The notes beneath the pieces are model-generated. The model searched no databases. It was not told where the DNA came from and saw only the letters and a program-made list of their open reading frames with translations. A program made the translations under genes and the position numbers. From Betaproteobacteria bacterium (GTDB taxonomy: Bacteria > Pseudomonadota > Gammaproteobacteria > Burkholderiales > Burkholderiaceae_C), in the NCBI GenBank assembly GCA_009923315.1, contig RFTU01000002.1, positions 40,101-104,100 on the forward strand: a stretch of DNA of 64,000 nucleotides, read 5' to 3'. Position 1 is the first letter of the stretch. Each line of letters opens with the position of its first letter. Shown in pieces: positions 9,001 through 17,904 of the stretch.

Positions 9001-10613
9001 TCGCGCAACGCCGCCAGTGGCTCCAGCAATCGGCAGCCTGGTCGGCCCTGAGCTGCACCGCAGCGGCCAGCGGCATGGTGGCCTGGTTGAGCTCGGGCTG
9101 CAGCTCGCCCGCCAGCCCACCCTTTGCAACGTCAGCCCTGCCTGCAGGCGCCACCCCACTGCCGGCGCTGGCGCTGGACACCCACGCCCTGCCACCGGCA
9201 CCACCGCGCGAATGGCGCGCCGCCTGGGTGGCCAGCGTGGCCCACATTGATTGGCCCAAACAGGCCGGCCTCAGTGAAGCCGTGCTGAGGGGACAGATCC
9301 ACACCATCGTGCAACGGGCCCATGCCATGGGCCTGAATGCCTTGATCCTGCAGGTGCGCCCTGCAGCCGATGCGCTGTACCGCTCGAGCTTGGAGCCGCC
9401 CAGCGAGTACCTGCACGCCAACGGCCAGCCGGGCCTTGAATTCGACGCCTTGCAGGTGTGGGTCCAGGCCTGCCACGCCCAGGGTTTGGAGCTGCACGCC
9501 TGGTTCAACCCCTACCGGGCGCGTCATCCTTCGGCACGCCAACCGGTGCACGAGCAGCATGTGGCGCGGCGGCATCCCGCGTGGGTCCACCGCTACGGCG
9601 ATCTCCTGTGGTTGGATCCGGGCCACCCCGAAGCGCAAGCGCACAGCCTGAACGTGATCAGCGATGTGGTGCAGCGCTACGACATCGATGGCGTGCACGT
9701 GGACGACTACTTCTACCCGTACCCCATCAAGGGCACCGATGGCCGGGACCTCCCCTTCCCGGACGACGAGACCTTCAGGCGCCATCGCCGCTCCGGCACG
9801 GGCACCTCTGAAGGGGAACGGGCTCAGTGGCGGCGCGAAAACGTCAACCACTTTGTGCAACAGATGTACCGCCGCGTGCATGCGATCAAACCCTGGGTTC
9901 AGGTCACGATCAGCCCCTTTGGCATCGGTCGTCCGGACAGGCGCCCAAGTGGCATCGCCGGCTTCAGTCAATATGACCAGCTGCATGCCGATGTGGAGCA
10001 CTGGTGCGAACAAGGCTGGTTGGACGCGCTGGTGCCCCAGTTGTACTGGCCGCGAAGCCGCCCGGCGCAGTCCTTCGAACAGTTGCTGGACTATTGGCTG
10101 GCGACCAACCCGCATGGGCGCCACGTTTGGCCGGGTCTGTACACGAGTTCGGTGGCCAATGGCACGCCAAGCGCCTGGTCGCCGGATGAAGTCTTGTGGC
10201 AGATCGACCGTCAGCGCGAACGGCCTGGCTCAACCGGCCATGCCCATTTCAGCCTGCAGGCCCTGATGCAAGACCGCGGTGGCCTGGCCACGGCCTTGCC
10301 ACGCAGCCGCTATGCCGAGCGCGCCCTGCCCCCGGCGCTGCCCTGGTTGGGCCAGGGGGCTGCGCCGTCGGTGGCGCAAGCGCATCGCTTGACCGATGGG
10401 CGCGTGGCCTTGAAAACGGTGGAGGGAGCGCCGGCACGCCGTTTCGCCGTGTGGCGCCGCCCATTGGCGCAGCCCACGGCCTCCTGGCGCTTGGAAGTGG
10501 TGCCGGCGCTGCAAACCATCGAGTCACCGCAGGCGGACGAGTTGATGGTGTTGCAGGCGCTGGACGCCGCCGGACGGGAAGGACCACGCAGCGCCTTTCG
10601 CTTGGCCGCGTGA
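8997..10613 (+). CDS. GHL10 family glycoside hydrolase lipoprotein (YngK/DigH-like)
   Basis: A 538-residue glycosidase of the GHL10 (UPF0748/YngK) family. The E. coli relative DigH (YddW) cleaves denuded peptidoglycan strands left by amidases. The leader runs through GMVAWLSSGCSS, a probable lipobox. The catalytic (beta/alpha)8 domain starts at EWRAAWVASVAHIDWP and includes LILQVRPAADALYRS, LEPPSEYL, GLELHAWFNPYRA, YDIDGVHVDDYFYP, WVQVTISPFGIGRP and LVPQLYWPRS; the acidic residues in HVDDYF are the expected catalytic region. Translation is coupled to the amidase by ATGA overlap. The pairing of an amidase that strips peptides with a glycosidase for stripped glycan is functionally consistent. 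The exact bond cleaved here is inferred from the family. Confidence 0.85.
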   Translation: MIAQRRQWLQQSAAWSALSCTAAASGMVAWLSSGCSSPASPPFATSALPAGATPLPALALDTHALPPAPPREWRAAWVASVAHIDWPKQAGLSEAVLRGQIHTIVQRAHAMGLNALILQVRPAADALYRSSLEPPSEYLHANGQPGLEFDALQVWVQACHAQGLELHAWFNPYRARHPSARQPVHEQHVARRHPAWVHRYGDLLWLDPGHPEAQAHSLNVISDVVQRYDIDGVHVDDYFYPYPIKGTDGRDLPFPDDETFRRHRRSGTGTSEGERAQWRRENVNHFVQQMYRRVHAIKPWVQVTISPFGIGRPDRRPSGIAGFSQYDQLHADVEHWCEQGWLDALVPQLYWPRSRPAQSFEQLLDYWLATNPHGRHVWPGLYTSSVANGTPSAWSPDEVLWQIDRQRERPGSTGHAHFSLQALMQDRGGLATALPRSRYAERALPPALPWLGQGAAPSVAQAHRLTDGRVALKTVEGAPARRFAVWRRPLAQPTASWRLEVVPALQTIESPQADELMVLQALDAAGREGPRSAFRLAA

Positions 10614-10640
10614 GGGCACAAGATCCGCCTTGCCATCGCC

Positions 10641-11537
10641 ATGAGCAGCCGCCCCACCCGCACCGAATCGACCAACACCGCGCATGCCGAGCTGGACCGG
10701 TATGACACGCCCGTGCTGCTGGCTGCGCTCATCGACGACCATGCGCTGGCCGTCCAGGCGGTGAAGGCCGCCTCGCCGGAATTGGTGAGGGCGGTGGAAG
10801 CCACCGCCGAGCGGCTCGCCCGCGGAGGACGCCTGATCTATGCGGGGGCCGGCACCAGTGGCCGCTTGGGTGTCCTGGATGCGGTGGAGCTCAACCCCAC
10901 CTTCTCCTGGCCGCGCCACCGAGCGCCCGCCCTGCTGGCCGGCGGCGATGGCGCCATGTTCCTGGCGGTAGAGGGCGCTGAAGACGATGGGGCCCAAGGC
11001 GCTCAAGACCTGCACCGGCTCGGCCCGGTTGCCGATGATGTGGTGTTCGCCATCGCCGCCTCGGGCACCACCCCGTTCGCGCTGGGCGCCCTGTCGGCAG
11101 CCCGATCATTGGGCTGTCTGACCATCGGCATGGCCAACAACCCGGATGCGCCACTGGTGGCGGCAGCCGAAATCGGCATCGTGCTGGACACCGGTCCCGA
11201 GGTGATTTCGGGTAGCACGCGGCTGAAGGCCGGCACCGCGCAGAAGGTGGCACTCAACAGTTTTTCCAGCGCGGTGATGGTGCGGCTGCACAAGGTGTAC
11301 GGCAACCTGATGGTGGACCTGCGGGCCACCAACATCAAGCTGGTGCACCGCGCGGTGCGGCTGACCATGCAGGCCAGCGGCGTGGGGCAACTGCAGGCCG
11401 AGTCGGCCCTGCGCGACTGCGGCTTTCAGGTGAAGGTGGCGGTGGTCATGTTGCGCCTGGGGCTGGATGCCACGGCCGCCCAGGAGCGCTTGGCCGGCTG
11501 TGCCGGCAACCTGCGCACGGCGCTGGGAGAGGGCTGA
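10641..11537 (+). CDS. murQ: N-acetylmuramic acid 6-phosphate etherase MurQ
   Basis: MurQ splits the lactyl ether of MurNAc-6-phosphate to give GlcNAc-6-phosphate and D-lactate in the cytoplasm. The 298-residue protein carries the SIS-fold signature LIYAGAGTSGRLGVLDAVEL with the catalytic Glu in DAVEL, a second acidic motif EGAEDD, and the family block STRLKAGTAQKVALNSFSS. It starts 27 bases after the glycosidase stop and is probably in the same operon. Its substrate must come from a MurNAc kinase (AnmK) or a MurP-type PTS, neither of which is in this window. The downstream convergent gap (11538-11649) shows only a weak GC hairpin near 11588-11602. Confidence 0.93.
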   Translation: MSSRPTRTESTNTAHAELDRYDTPVLLAALIDDHALAVQAVKAASPELVRAVEATAERLARGGRLIYAGAGTSGRLGVLDAVELNPTFSWPRHRAPALLAGGDGAMFLAVEGAEDDGAQGAQDLHRLGPVADDVVFAIAASGTTPFALGALSAARSLGCLTIGMANNPDAPLVAAAEIGIVLDTGPEVISGSTRLKAGTAQKVALNSFSSAVMVRLHKVYGNLMVDLRATNIKLVHRAVRLTMQASGVGQLQAESALRDCGFQVKVAVVMLRLGLDATAAQERLAGCAGNLRTALGEG

Positions 11538-11649
11538 GCCCAACAGCCACTCCTGCGCCATCGCATCGACGCGCCACTTGATCCCGAGGCCTGAGCGAGG
11601 CCCCGACCGCAACGCGCCGGTCCTCGTGAACCCCGCGCAGGCTCAAGGC

Positions 11650-12897
11650 TCAAACCGACTCGAGGCTGAAGGAAAGCCCTTGCAGCATCTCGGGCGTCTC
11701 TTGTCCATTCATCTGCGATGCCAGCAGTTGCGCGCTGCCGGCGGCGAAGGTGAAGCCCAGCGCCCCCTGCCCAAGGTTCAACCACAGCCCCCGCACGCCG
11801 CTGGGGCCGATGATGGGCGCACCGCTGGGCGTGGCCGGCCGCAAGCCGGCCCAGGGCTGCGCGCGGGCGTAGTCACCGGCACGGGGCATGTCGGACTGCG
11901 CCACACGCAACAGGCTCTGCAGTCGCCGCTGATCGATGGCTTCGGTCTGACCCACCAGGTCCACCATGGCCGCCACCCTGAGCCGGGATCCGATGCGCGC
12001 GTACAGCACCTTGCGCTCGAAGTCGGTGATGCTGGCGCGCGGGGCCACATGTTCAGACTCGATGGGCAGGTCCAGGCTGTAGCCCTTGAGCGGGTATAGC
12101 GGCAGCTTCAGGCCCAGCGGCAGGGCCAAGGATCGGCTGGCAATGCCAGCGGCCAGCACCAAGGCATCGGCACCGTAGGTCTCTCGCTGTCCCACCACCG
12201 ACACGCGCGCGCCTTCGGGCACCAGGCGCTGCACCGTGTCCAGCAACAGGCCCATGAAGTTCGGGTGGGCCTGCAGTTTGTCCATCAGGCTCAGGCAGAA
12301 GGCATGACAGTCGGCGACCGCTTCATCTTCGCTGTAGATGCCCCCGGCCATCTTCGGGCCCAACTGATCCAGCGCGGGCTCCTGGGCCATGCACTGCGCC
12401 TGATCCCAGCACTCCTGGCTCGTATCCATGGCCGCTGCCGCGCGTCCCAGCGCCGCCGCGCTGCGGTACAGCACCAGCTTGCCGGCCTGCTCCCAGGCAA
12501 AGCCTTGAACCCCATGCCCATGCATCAGGTCATGCAGGCACACACGGCTGAACTGACCCAAGCGCGCCAAGCGCGCTGCAGTGGCGCGGTTGTCCGCGCC
12601 GTTGCACAGCGCCAGAAAACGGCCCAGCCAGGTCCACTGCACCGGGTCGGCCTGCGGGCGCCAGCGCAGGGGGCCATCGGGGTCCAGCAGCCAGCGCAAC
12701 GCCTTCAGCGGCACGCCTGCATCGGCCAACGGTGCCACATAGCGGTAGCTCAGCTGGCCTCCATTGCGCAGGCTGGTGCCCTGCGCCACGCCGCGGGCAT
12801 CCAGCAGGCTCACCCGCCAACCGGACTCGGCCAGGGCCCAGGCGGTGGTGATCCCCACCACGCCGGCGCCCAATACGATGGCCTGACCTCGCCTCAT
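11650..12897 (-). CDS. dadA: D-amino acid dehydrogenase (DadA)
   Basis: This FAD enzyme oxidises D-amino acids, chiefly D-alanine, to 2-oxo acids and ammonia and passes electrons to the respiratory chain from the inner membrane face. The 415-residue protein has an N-terminal dinucleotide fold (IVLGAGVVGITTAWAL, about 6-21) and the diagnostic SLRNGGQLSYRYVAPLA block. The C-terminal DAO domain carries WAGLRPATPSGAPIIG and NLGQGALGFT. It reads toward murQ and ends 112 bases from it. D-alanine made by the upstream D-Ala-D-Ala dipeptidase and carboxypeptidases would be its natural substrate. The 286-base gap before the divergent tcuA contains no gene; I see no confident promoter there. Confidence 0.92.
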   Translation of the reverse strand: MRRGQAIVLGAGVVGITTAWALAESGWRVSLLDARGVAQGTSLRNGGQLSYRYVAPLADAGVPLKALRWLLDPDGPLRWRPQADPVQWTWLGRFLALCNGADNRATAARLARLGQFSRVCLHDLMHGHGVQGFAWEQAGKLVLYRSAAALGRAAAAMDTSQECWDQAQCMAQEPALDQLGPKMAGGIYSEDEAVADCHAFCLSLMDKLQAHPNFMGLLLDTVQRLVPEGARVSVVGQRETYGADALVLAAGIASRSLALPLGLKLPLYPLKGYSLDLPIESEHVAPRASITDFERKVLYARIGSRLRVAAMVDLVGQTEAIDQRRLQSLLRVAQSDMPRAGDYARAQPWAGLRPATPSGAPIIGPSGVRGLWLNLGQGALGFTFAAGSAQLLASQMNGQETPEMLQGLSFSLESV

Positions 12898-13183
12898 CGT
12901 CTTTCGGTGCCCCTTGAGTTCACGGTACCGCTGCGTTGGTGCTTCGAGGTGGAGTGGGGGTGGTGGCGTGCCCAGGGCAGCGCACCCAGCCGCTCACCGC
13001 GAAGGCTCAGGTTAGCAACAAGCCACCTCCAACCGGATCACCATCGCGGGTCAGGGCATAACCGCCAGTCATGGTCGCACCCCGCTTGGCAGCGCCCAGA
13101 CGGGCAGGCGAATCCCCAACACCGCCAGACCCATGTGAACGTCGACTTCGCTGGCCTCCAGGCCTTGGTCACAATAGGGTGCC

Positions 13184-14656
13184 ATGACCATGAATTCAGC
13201 AAGCGACCGGTCGACCGATGTGCTGGTCATCGGCGGCGGCAACGCCGCGCTTTGTGCCGCCCTCATGGCCCGCGAGGCAGGGGCCAGCGTCACCTTGCTG
13301 GAAGCCGCGCCTCGGCCATGGCGCGGAGGCAATTCGTCGCACACCCGAAACCTGCGATGCATGCACGACGGGCCGCAAGACGTCTTGGTGGGCAGCTACC
13401 CGGAAGAGGAGTACTGGCAAGACCTCTTGAAGGTGACCGGCGGCAAGACCAACGAGCAGTTGGCCCGGCTGACGATCCGTGAATCGTCCACCTGTCGTGG
13501 CTGGATGCAGCAACACGGCGTACGCTTTCAGCCTTCGCTGTCGGGCACGCTGCATGTGGCCCGCACCAACGCCTTTTTCATGGGCGGGGGCAAGGCCCTC
13601 ATCAATGCCTACTACCGAAGTGCTGAAGCCTTGGGGGTGCACATCCGCTACGACACGCCGATCGACCGCCTCGAACTGCAGGAGGGCCGCTTTGTGGCCG
13701 CCTGGTCCGGCGACCAACGCTTCGTGGCGAAGTCCTGCGTTCTGGCTGCCGGGGGGTTTGAATCCAACCGCGAATGGCTGCGCCAGGCTTGGGGCGTCAA
13801 CGAGCACGGTGAATGGCCGGCCGACAACTTCCTGATTCGCGGTACACGCTACAACCAGGGAACCCTGCTGCGCCATCTGATCGATGATCACCATGCCGAC
13901 TCCATCGGCGACCCCACCCAGGCCCATATGGTGGCCATTGATGCCCGCGCGCCGCTCTACGACGGCGGCATCTGCACCCGCATCGACTGCGTGAGCCTGG
14001 GCGTTGTCGTGAACCGCGGCGCACGCCGCTTTTACGACGAGGGCGAAGACTTCTGGCCCAAACGCTACGCCATCTGGGGCCGATTGGTGGCTCAGCAGCC
14101 CGGTCAGATCGCCTGGTCCATCATCGACTCCAAGGCCATCGGCCGCTTCATGCCGCCGGTCTTCCCCGGCACCGTGGCGCAGAGCCTGCCGGAGCTGGCC
14201 CAGGCGCTCGGGCTCGACGAGACCACCTTCATGCAGACCCTCAACGACTACAACCGCGCCTGCAGGCCGGGCCAGTTTGACCACACCGTCTTGGACGATT
14301 GCCGCACCGAGGGCCTGACGCCGGCCAAGACGCATTGGGCACGCCCGATCGACAAGCCTCCGTTTTTCGCCTATGCGGTGCGCCCTGGCGTGACCTTCAC
14401 CTATCTGGGCCTGCGCACCGACGACAGCACCGCCGTGCACTTCGAGGGGCGGCCGAGCCCGAACCTCTTCGTGGCCGGCGAGATGATGGCCGGCAACGTG
14501 CTGGGCCAGGGCTACACGGCCGGCGTGGGCATGTCCATCGGCACGGCCTTTGGGCGTTTGGCGGGAACGCGGGCGGCCGCCGCCGCCTTGGGCTTTGCAC
14601 GGCCGCCCGCCGGCTCTGACCTTTGCGCCGCTGGAGCCCCCCATGCAAGTGCTTGA
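13184..14656 (+). CDS. tcuA: FAD-dependent tricarballylate dehydrogenase TcuA
   Basis: TcuA oxidises tricarballylate to cis-aconitate, which enters the TCA cycle. The 490-residue flavoprotein belongs to the fumarate reductase/succinate dehydrogenase flavoprotein superfamily: [19 protein letters not shown] is the Rossmann motif, followed by the TcuA-typical [13 protein letters not shown]. The C-terminal FAD loop is [22 protein letters not shown]. It overlaps the tcuB start by 14 bases, as expected for a coupled pair. The usual LysR regulator tcuR is not beside it. A related 3-ketosteroid or other organic-acid dehydrogenase is less likely because tcuB follows. Confidence 0.88.
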   Translation: MTMNSASDRSTDVLVIGGGNAALCAALMAREAGASVTLLEAAPRPWRGGNSSHTRNLRCMHDGPQDVLVGSYPEEEYWQDLLKVTGGKTNEQLARLTIRESSTCRGWMQQHGVRFQPSLSGTLHVARTNAFFMGGGKALINAYYRSAEALGVHIRYDTPIDRLELQEGRFVAAWSGDQRFVAKSCVLAAGGFESNREWLRQAWGVNEHGEWPADNFLIRGTRYNQGTLLRHLIDDHHADSIGDPTQAHMVAIDARAPLYDGGICTRIDCVSLGVVVNRGARRFYDEGEDFWPKRYAIWGRLVAQQPGQIAWSIIDSKAIGRFMPPVFPGTVAQSLPELAQALGLDETTFMQTLNDYNRACRPGQFDHTVLDDCRTEGLTPAKTHWARPIDKPPFFAYAVRPGVTFTYLGLRTDDSTAVHFEGRPSPNLFVAGEMMAGNVLGQGYTAGVGMSIGTAFGRLAGTRAAAAALGFARPPAGSDLCAAGAPHASA

Positions 14657-15806
14657 GTCTCTGGTTCGACAGGCCCAGTCCGAGGCCCAAGGCCGTGACG
14701 GCGCCGAACAGGAGGTCGCGCGCGTGATGACGATCTGCAACGGTTGTCGCTACTGCGAAGGCTTCTGCGCCGTCTTCCCCGCGATGACGCGCCGCCTCGA
14801 ATTCGGCATGCTGGACGCCCACTTTCTGGCCAACCTGTGCCACAACTGCGGTGCCTGCCTGCACGCTTGTCAGTACGCGCCGCCGCATGACTTTGGTGTG
14901 AATGTGCCGCGCGCCATGGCGCAGGTGCGCGCCAAGACCTACGCCCACTATGCATGGCCTGGCGTTCTGGGGCGCGCCTACGCACGCAACGGTCTGGTGG
15001 TCGCGCTCGCGCTGGCGATGGCCCTCACACTGTTCCTGGTGTTGGGTATGCTCAGCCGCCATGGTCTGGCAGTGCCCACCGGGGGGAATTTCTATGACTT
15101 GTTTCCCCACCACTTGCTGGTGTCGCTCTTTGCGCCCGTCTTTCTCTTGGCCACACTCTCGCTGGGCATCGGTGTGACGCGCTTCTGGCGCGATGCACGC
15201 ACCGTGACGGGCCAACGCGGCTTGAATGCACCGGCGGCTGTTGAAGCGGCGGGCGCCGCGCTCAGCCTGAAGTACCTGGACGGCGGGCACGGCGAAGGCT
15301 GTCACAACGAAGATGATCGCTGGACCCATGCCCGGCGCCACTTTCACCACCTCACCTTCTACGGCTTCATGCTGTGCTTGGCCGCCACCTCAGTGGCCAC
15401 GCTGTACCACTATGTGCTGGACCTGCCCGCCCCCTATCCCTGGCCTTCCCTGCCCAAGGTGTTGGGCGTGGTGGGCGGCATCAGCCTGGCGGCCGGCACC
15501 GCAGGGCTGGCGTGGTTGAAGGCCAAACGCCACAGCCTGCACAGCGACCCCGCAACGGCGCCGATGGACGTGGGCTTCATCGCGCTGCTGTTCTTCAGCG
15601 CGACCACCGGGCTGGGTCTGTGGGCTTGCACCGGCACCGCGGCCATGCCTTGGCTGCTGTGCCTGCACCTCGGTGTGGTGATGGCCTTGTTCGCCACGCT
15701 GCCCTGCGGCAAGTTCGCCCACGGCGTGTACCGGCTGGCCGCGCTGGCGCGCCATGCCGTCGAGCGCCGCCTGCCCAAGCCCATCGGCTTGGGTGCCGAT
15801 GCCTGA
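14643..15806 (+). CDS. tcuB: TcuB, Fe-S membrane electron carrier for tricarballylate oxidation
   Basis: TcuB reoxidises the flavin of TcuA and passes electrons to the membrane quinone pool. The 387-residue protein has two cysteine clusters near the N terminus, [11 protein letters not shown] and [11 protein letters not shown], fitting 4Fe-4S centres. Several hydrophobic segments follow (for example [20 protein letters not shown] and [18 protein letters not shown]), with histidines that could bind haem, as in CitB/TcuB proteins. The ATG at 14643 is chosen because the frame upstream lies inside tcuA and is not family-like. It is translated with tcuA from overlapping reading frames. Confidence 0.87.
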   Translation: MQVLESLVRQAQSEAQGRDGAEQEVARVMTICNGCRYCEGFCAVFPAMTRRLEFGMLDAHFLANLCHNCGACLHACQYAPPHDFGVNVPRAMAQVRAKTYAHYAWPGVLGRAYARNGLVVALALAMALTLFLVLGMLSRHGLAVPTGGNFYDLFPHHLLVSLFAPVFLLATLSLGIGVTRFWRDARTVTGQRGLNAPAAVEAAGAALSLKYLDGGHGEGCHNEDDRWTHARRHFHHLTFYGFMLCLAATSVATLYHYVLDLPAPYPWPSLPKVLGVVGGISLAAGTAGLAWLKAKRHSLHSDPATAPMDVGFIALLFFSATTGLGLWACTGTAAMPWLLCLHLGVVMALFATLPCGKFAHGVYRLAALARHAVERRLPKPIGLGADA

Positions 15807-15837
15807 CCAACCACCAGACCAGAACCCGGGAGACCCC

Positions 15838-16827
15838 ATGCAACGCCGTTGTCTGCTGAGCCTGTCAACCCTGATGGCCAGCGCCTTGGCCGCCCCCGTG
15901 CTGGCCACCGCCGTCGCGGCCCACGCGCAGGACCTGCCCAAGAAGACCATCACGATGGTGGTGGGCTTTGCCCCCGGAGGCGCCGCCGATACCGCTGCGC
16001 GCATCATCGGCCGCAAGCTGGCCGATAACACCGGGCTCACGGTGGTCATCGAGAACAAGGCCGGCGCAGGCGGCAACATCGCCCACCAGTACACGGCCAA
16101 CGGGCCCACCGACGGGTCGGTGATCCTCTTCGGATCGGTGGGCCCTCTGGCCATCGCTCCGCACCTGATGAAGGTGGGCTACGACCCGGTCAAGGATCTG
16201 GCCCCCATCACCCTGGGCGTTAACTTTCCCAATGTGCTGGTCGTGCATTCGGGTCTGAAGATCAAGACCTTCGCCGACTTCATCGACTTCGCCAGGAAGA
16301 ATCCCGGCAAGCTGGACTTCGCCTCCACGGGAGCGGGGTCCGCCTCGCACCTGGCCGGCGAACTGCTGGACGACATGGCCAAGATCGACACGGTGCACAT
16401 TCCCTACAAGGGCGGCGCTCCTGCGCTGCAGGACTTGTTGGGTGGGCGCGTGGCCTCCTACTACTCCACGCTATCCACCGCCAAGCAGCACATCGAGTCG
16501 GGCAAGCTGATCCCACTGGCCACCACCGGCACCAAGCGCATACCGCAATTGCCCCACATTCCCACCATCGCCGAGTCGGGGTTTGCGGGCTATGTGGCCA
16601 CCAACTGGTATGCCTTCGTGGCCTCATCCAAGGTACCCAAGCCCATCCTGGACCGGTGGAACACCGAGCTGGTCAAGGTGCTCAACACACCGGAGGTGGT
16701 GGCCGAACTCAACAGCCACGGCATGCCGGCGGCCCCGGGCACCCGCGAAGAACTGGCGAAGTTCATCGCGGCCGAATCGGCGCTGTGGGGCCGCGTGATC
16801 CGCGACCGAAAGATCAGCCTCGAGTGA
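15838..16827 (+). CDS. Tripartite tricarboxylate transporter binding protein (TctC/Bug family)
   Basis: A periplasmic solute-binding protein of the Bug/TctC family, 329 residues, starting with a signal peptide (MQRRCLLSLSTLMASALAAP, cleaved near AHAQ). Family motifs include MVVGFAPGGAADTAARIIG, VVIENKAGAGGNIA and PNVLVVHSGLKIKT. It follows tcuB after 31 bases and is probably the tricarballylate or citrate binder of this operon. No TctA or TctB membrane subunit is in the window, so it must work with subunits encoded elsewhere, which is common for Bug proteins in Burkholderiales. The start at 15838 is preferred because it begins the signal peptide; GGGAG lies just upstream. Confidence 0.88.
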   Translation: MQRRCLLSLSTLMASALAAPVLATAVAAHAQDLPKKTITMVVGFAPGGAADTAARIIGRKLADNTGLTVVIENKAGAGGNIAHQYTANGPTDGSVILFGSVGPLAIAPHLMKVGYDPVKDLAPITLGVNFPNVLVVHSGLKIKTFADFIDFARKNPGKLDFASTGAGSASHLAGELLDDMAKIDTVHIPYKGGAPALQDLLGGRVASYYSTLSTAKQHIESGKLIPLATTGTKRIPQLPHIPTIAESGFAGYVATNWYAFVASSKVPKPILDRWNTELVKVLNTPEVVAELNSHGMPAAPGTREELAKFIAAESALWGRVIRDRKISLE

Positions 16828-16831
16828 GCGC

Positions 16832-17809
16832 TCAGCCCCCGGCCAGGCGCCGACTGGGCTGGGCCAGGTAGAACCACTCCTGCCGAGCCGCCGCAGCCGT
16901 GTTCGGAAACATGATGCGGCCCTCACCGGGCGCTCGCACTTCCTGCCCATCCTGGCGCACTCCAATGAGCTCGCCGGCCTTCAGGGCATCAAAGCTCTGC
17001 CAGTCGCGCGCGAAGCGGTCATCGGGATGGCGCTTGTCCACCACTTCATGGAGCGTCAAGGTTTCGATGTCGGGCATGCGCGCCGGCGGGGCATCATCCG
17101 TCAGTCCGAAGTGCGCCAGCGTGCGGCGCACCGCTTGATAGGCCACCTCGGGTGCATTCGGGTCGCGGTGCTGACCGCATTCCAGCGTCAGCGCACGACC
17201 GCCGATGGAGCGCATGTACTCAGTGGTGCCCACTCCATAGTTCGGATTGAGGTCCAGGCCCGACGCGCGTTCGCCGGCTTCCTCGCGCCGGCGGGCCACG
17301 CCACGCACATAGGTACCCAGCCAGCCGTCCACCACCCGGTCCACGCCCAGCACTTGTACCCAGGCCTCCTCGTCAGCGGCATGACGATAGGGCTCGGTAC
17401 CACTGCGGTTGTCGCGCGGACCCAGCATGGCGAAGGGCTTACCCTGCGCGTTGAAGGAATGCAGGTCCAGCAGCACCTCGTGCCCGGCCATCAACGGGCA
17501 CAGCCAGTTGGCCACGTGGTCTTCGAACTCACGCACCACGGCGGCGGGACCGAGCGCGCGGTTGAGATTGCGCTCGCCATTGCGCGTGCCCTTGTGAAAG
17601 GCCAGGGGGTTGGTCACCGGGACCAAGGTCAACTGGCCTCGGGCCACGACCACCTCGCCGCGGTCGACTTCATCGATCAAACGTCGCAAGGCGTGCGTAC
17701 CGCACACCTCATTGCCGTGCACGGCGGCCGTGACCAGGAGCTTCACGCCGGGCGCTCGTCCGGCATAGCTGACCGACTTGAAGGGATGCAGGGGCTGGCT
17801 CATCCGCAC
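16832..17809 (-). CDS. Succinylglutamate desuccinylase/aspartoacylase family zinc hydrolase
   Basis: A 325-residue member of the AstE/AspA (M14-like) family, which hydrolyse N-acyl amino acids with one zinc. The first zinc pair is visible in VTAAVHGNEVCG (His and Glu). DLHSFNAQGKP supplies the second His, and ALTLECGQHRDPNAP carries the expected catalytic Glu. The substrate cannot be assigned: arginine-catabolic neighbours (astABD) are absent, so true AstE is unlikely. It converges with the tctC-like gene with only four bases between stops. A second in-frame ATG at 17803 is possible. The 95-base divergent gap to the next gene probably holds promoters for both. Confidence 0.75.
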   Translation of the reverse strand: MRMSQPLHPFKSVSYAGRAPGVKLLVTAAVHGNEVCGTHALRRLIDEVDRGEVVVARGQLTLVPVTNPLAFHKGTRNGERNLNRALGPAAVVREFEDHVANWLCPLMAGHEVLLDLHSFNAQGKPFAMLGPRDNRSGTEPYRHAADEEAWVQVLGVDRVVDGWLGTYVRGVARRREEAGERASGLDLNPNYGVGTTEYMRSIGGRALTLECGQHRDPNAPEVAYQAVRRTLAHFGLTDDAPPARMPDIETLTLHEVVDKRHPDDRFARDWQSFDALKAGELIGVRQDGQEVRAPGEGRIMFPNTAAAARQEWFYLAQPSRRLAGG

Positions 17810-17869
17810 ATTGTCGCGCTTCAGCGCCGCCTGACAAGCTGATGCCGTTAGACCCCTGGTTTCAACTGC

Positions 17870-17894
17870 TTGACTTCTAAACTATTCAGATCAA
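17870..17894. promoter_or_regulatory. AT-rich dyad before the aryl-CoA operon
   Basis: In the gap between the divergent genes, TTGACT (17870-17875) and a closing ATCAA (17890-17894) bracket an unusually AT-rich 25-base stretch, roughly 10-35 bases before the monooxygenase start. TTGACT could be a -35 element, but the matching -10 is poor. The MarR gene in the operon would be the obvious ligand-responsive repressor for such a site. This is a weak call. Confidence 0.25.
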
Positions 17895-17904
17895 CAGTAC
17901 CCGC

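Noticed and set aside
13196-14740. 514-codon frame on the minus strand across tcuA
   Set aside because: It lies wholly antisense to a clear flavoprotein gene and shows low-complexity, Gly/Ala/His-rich translation without domains.
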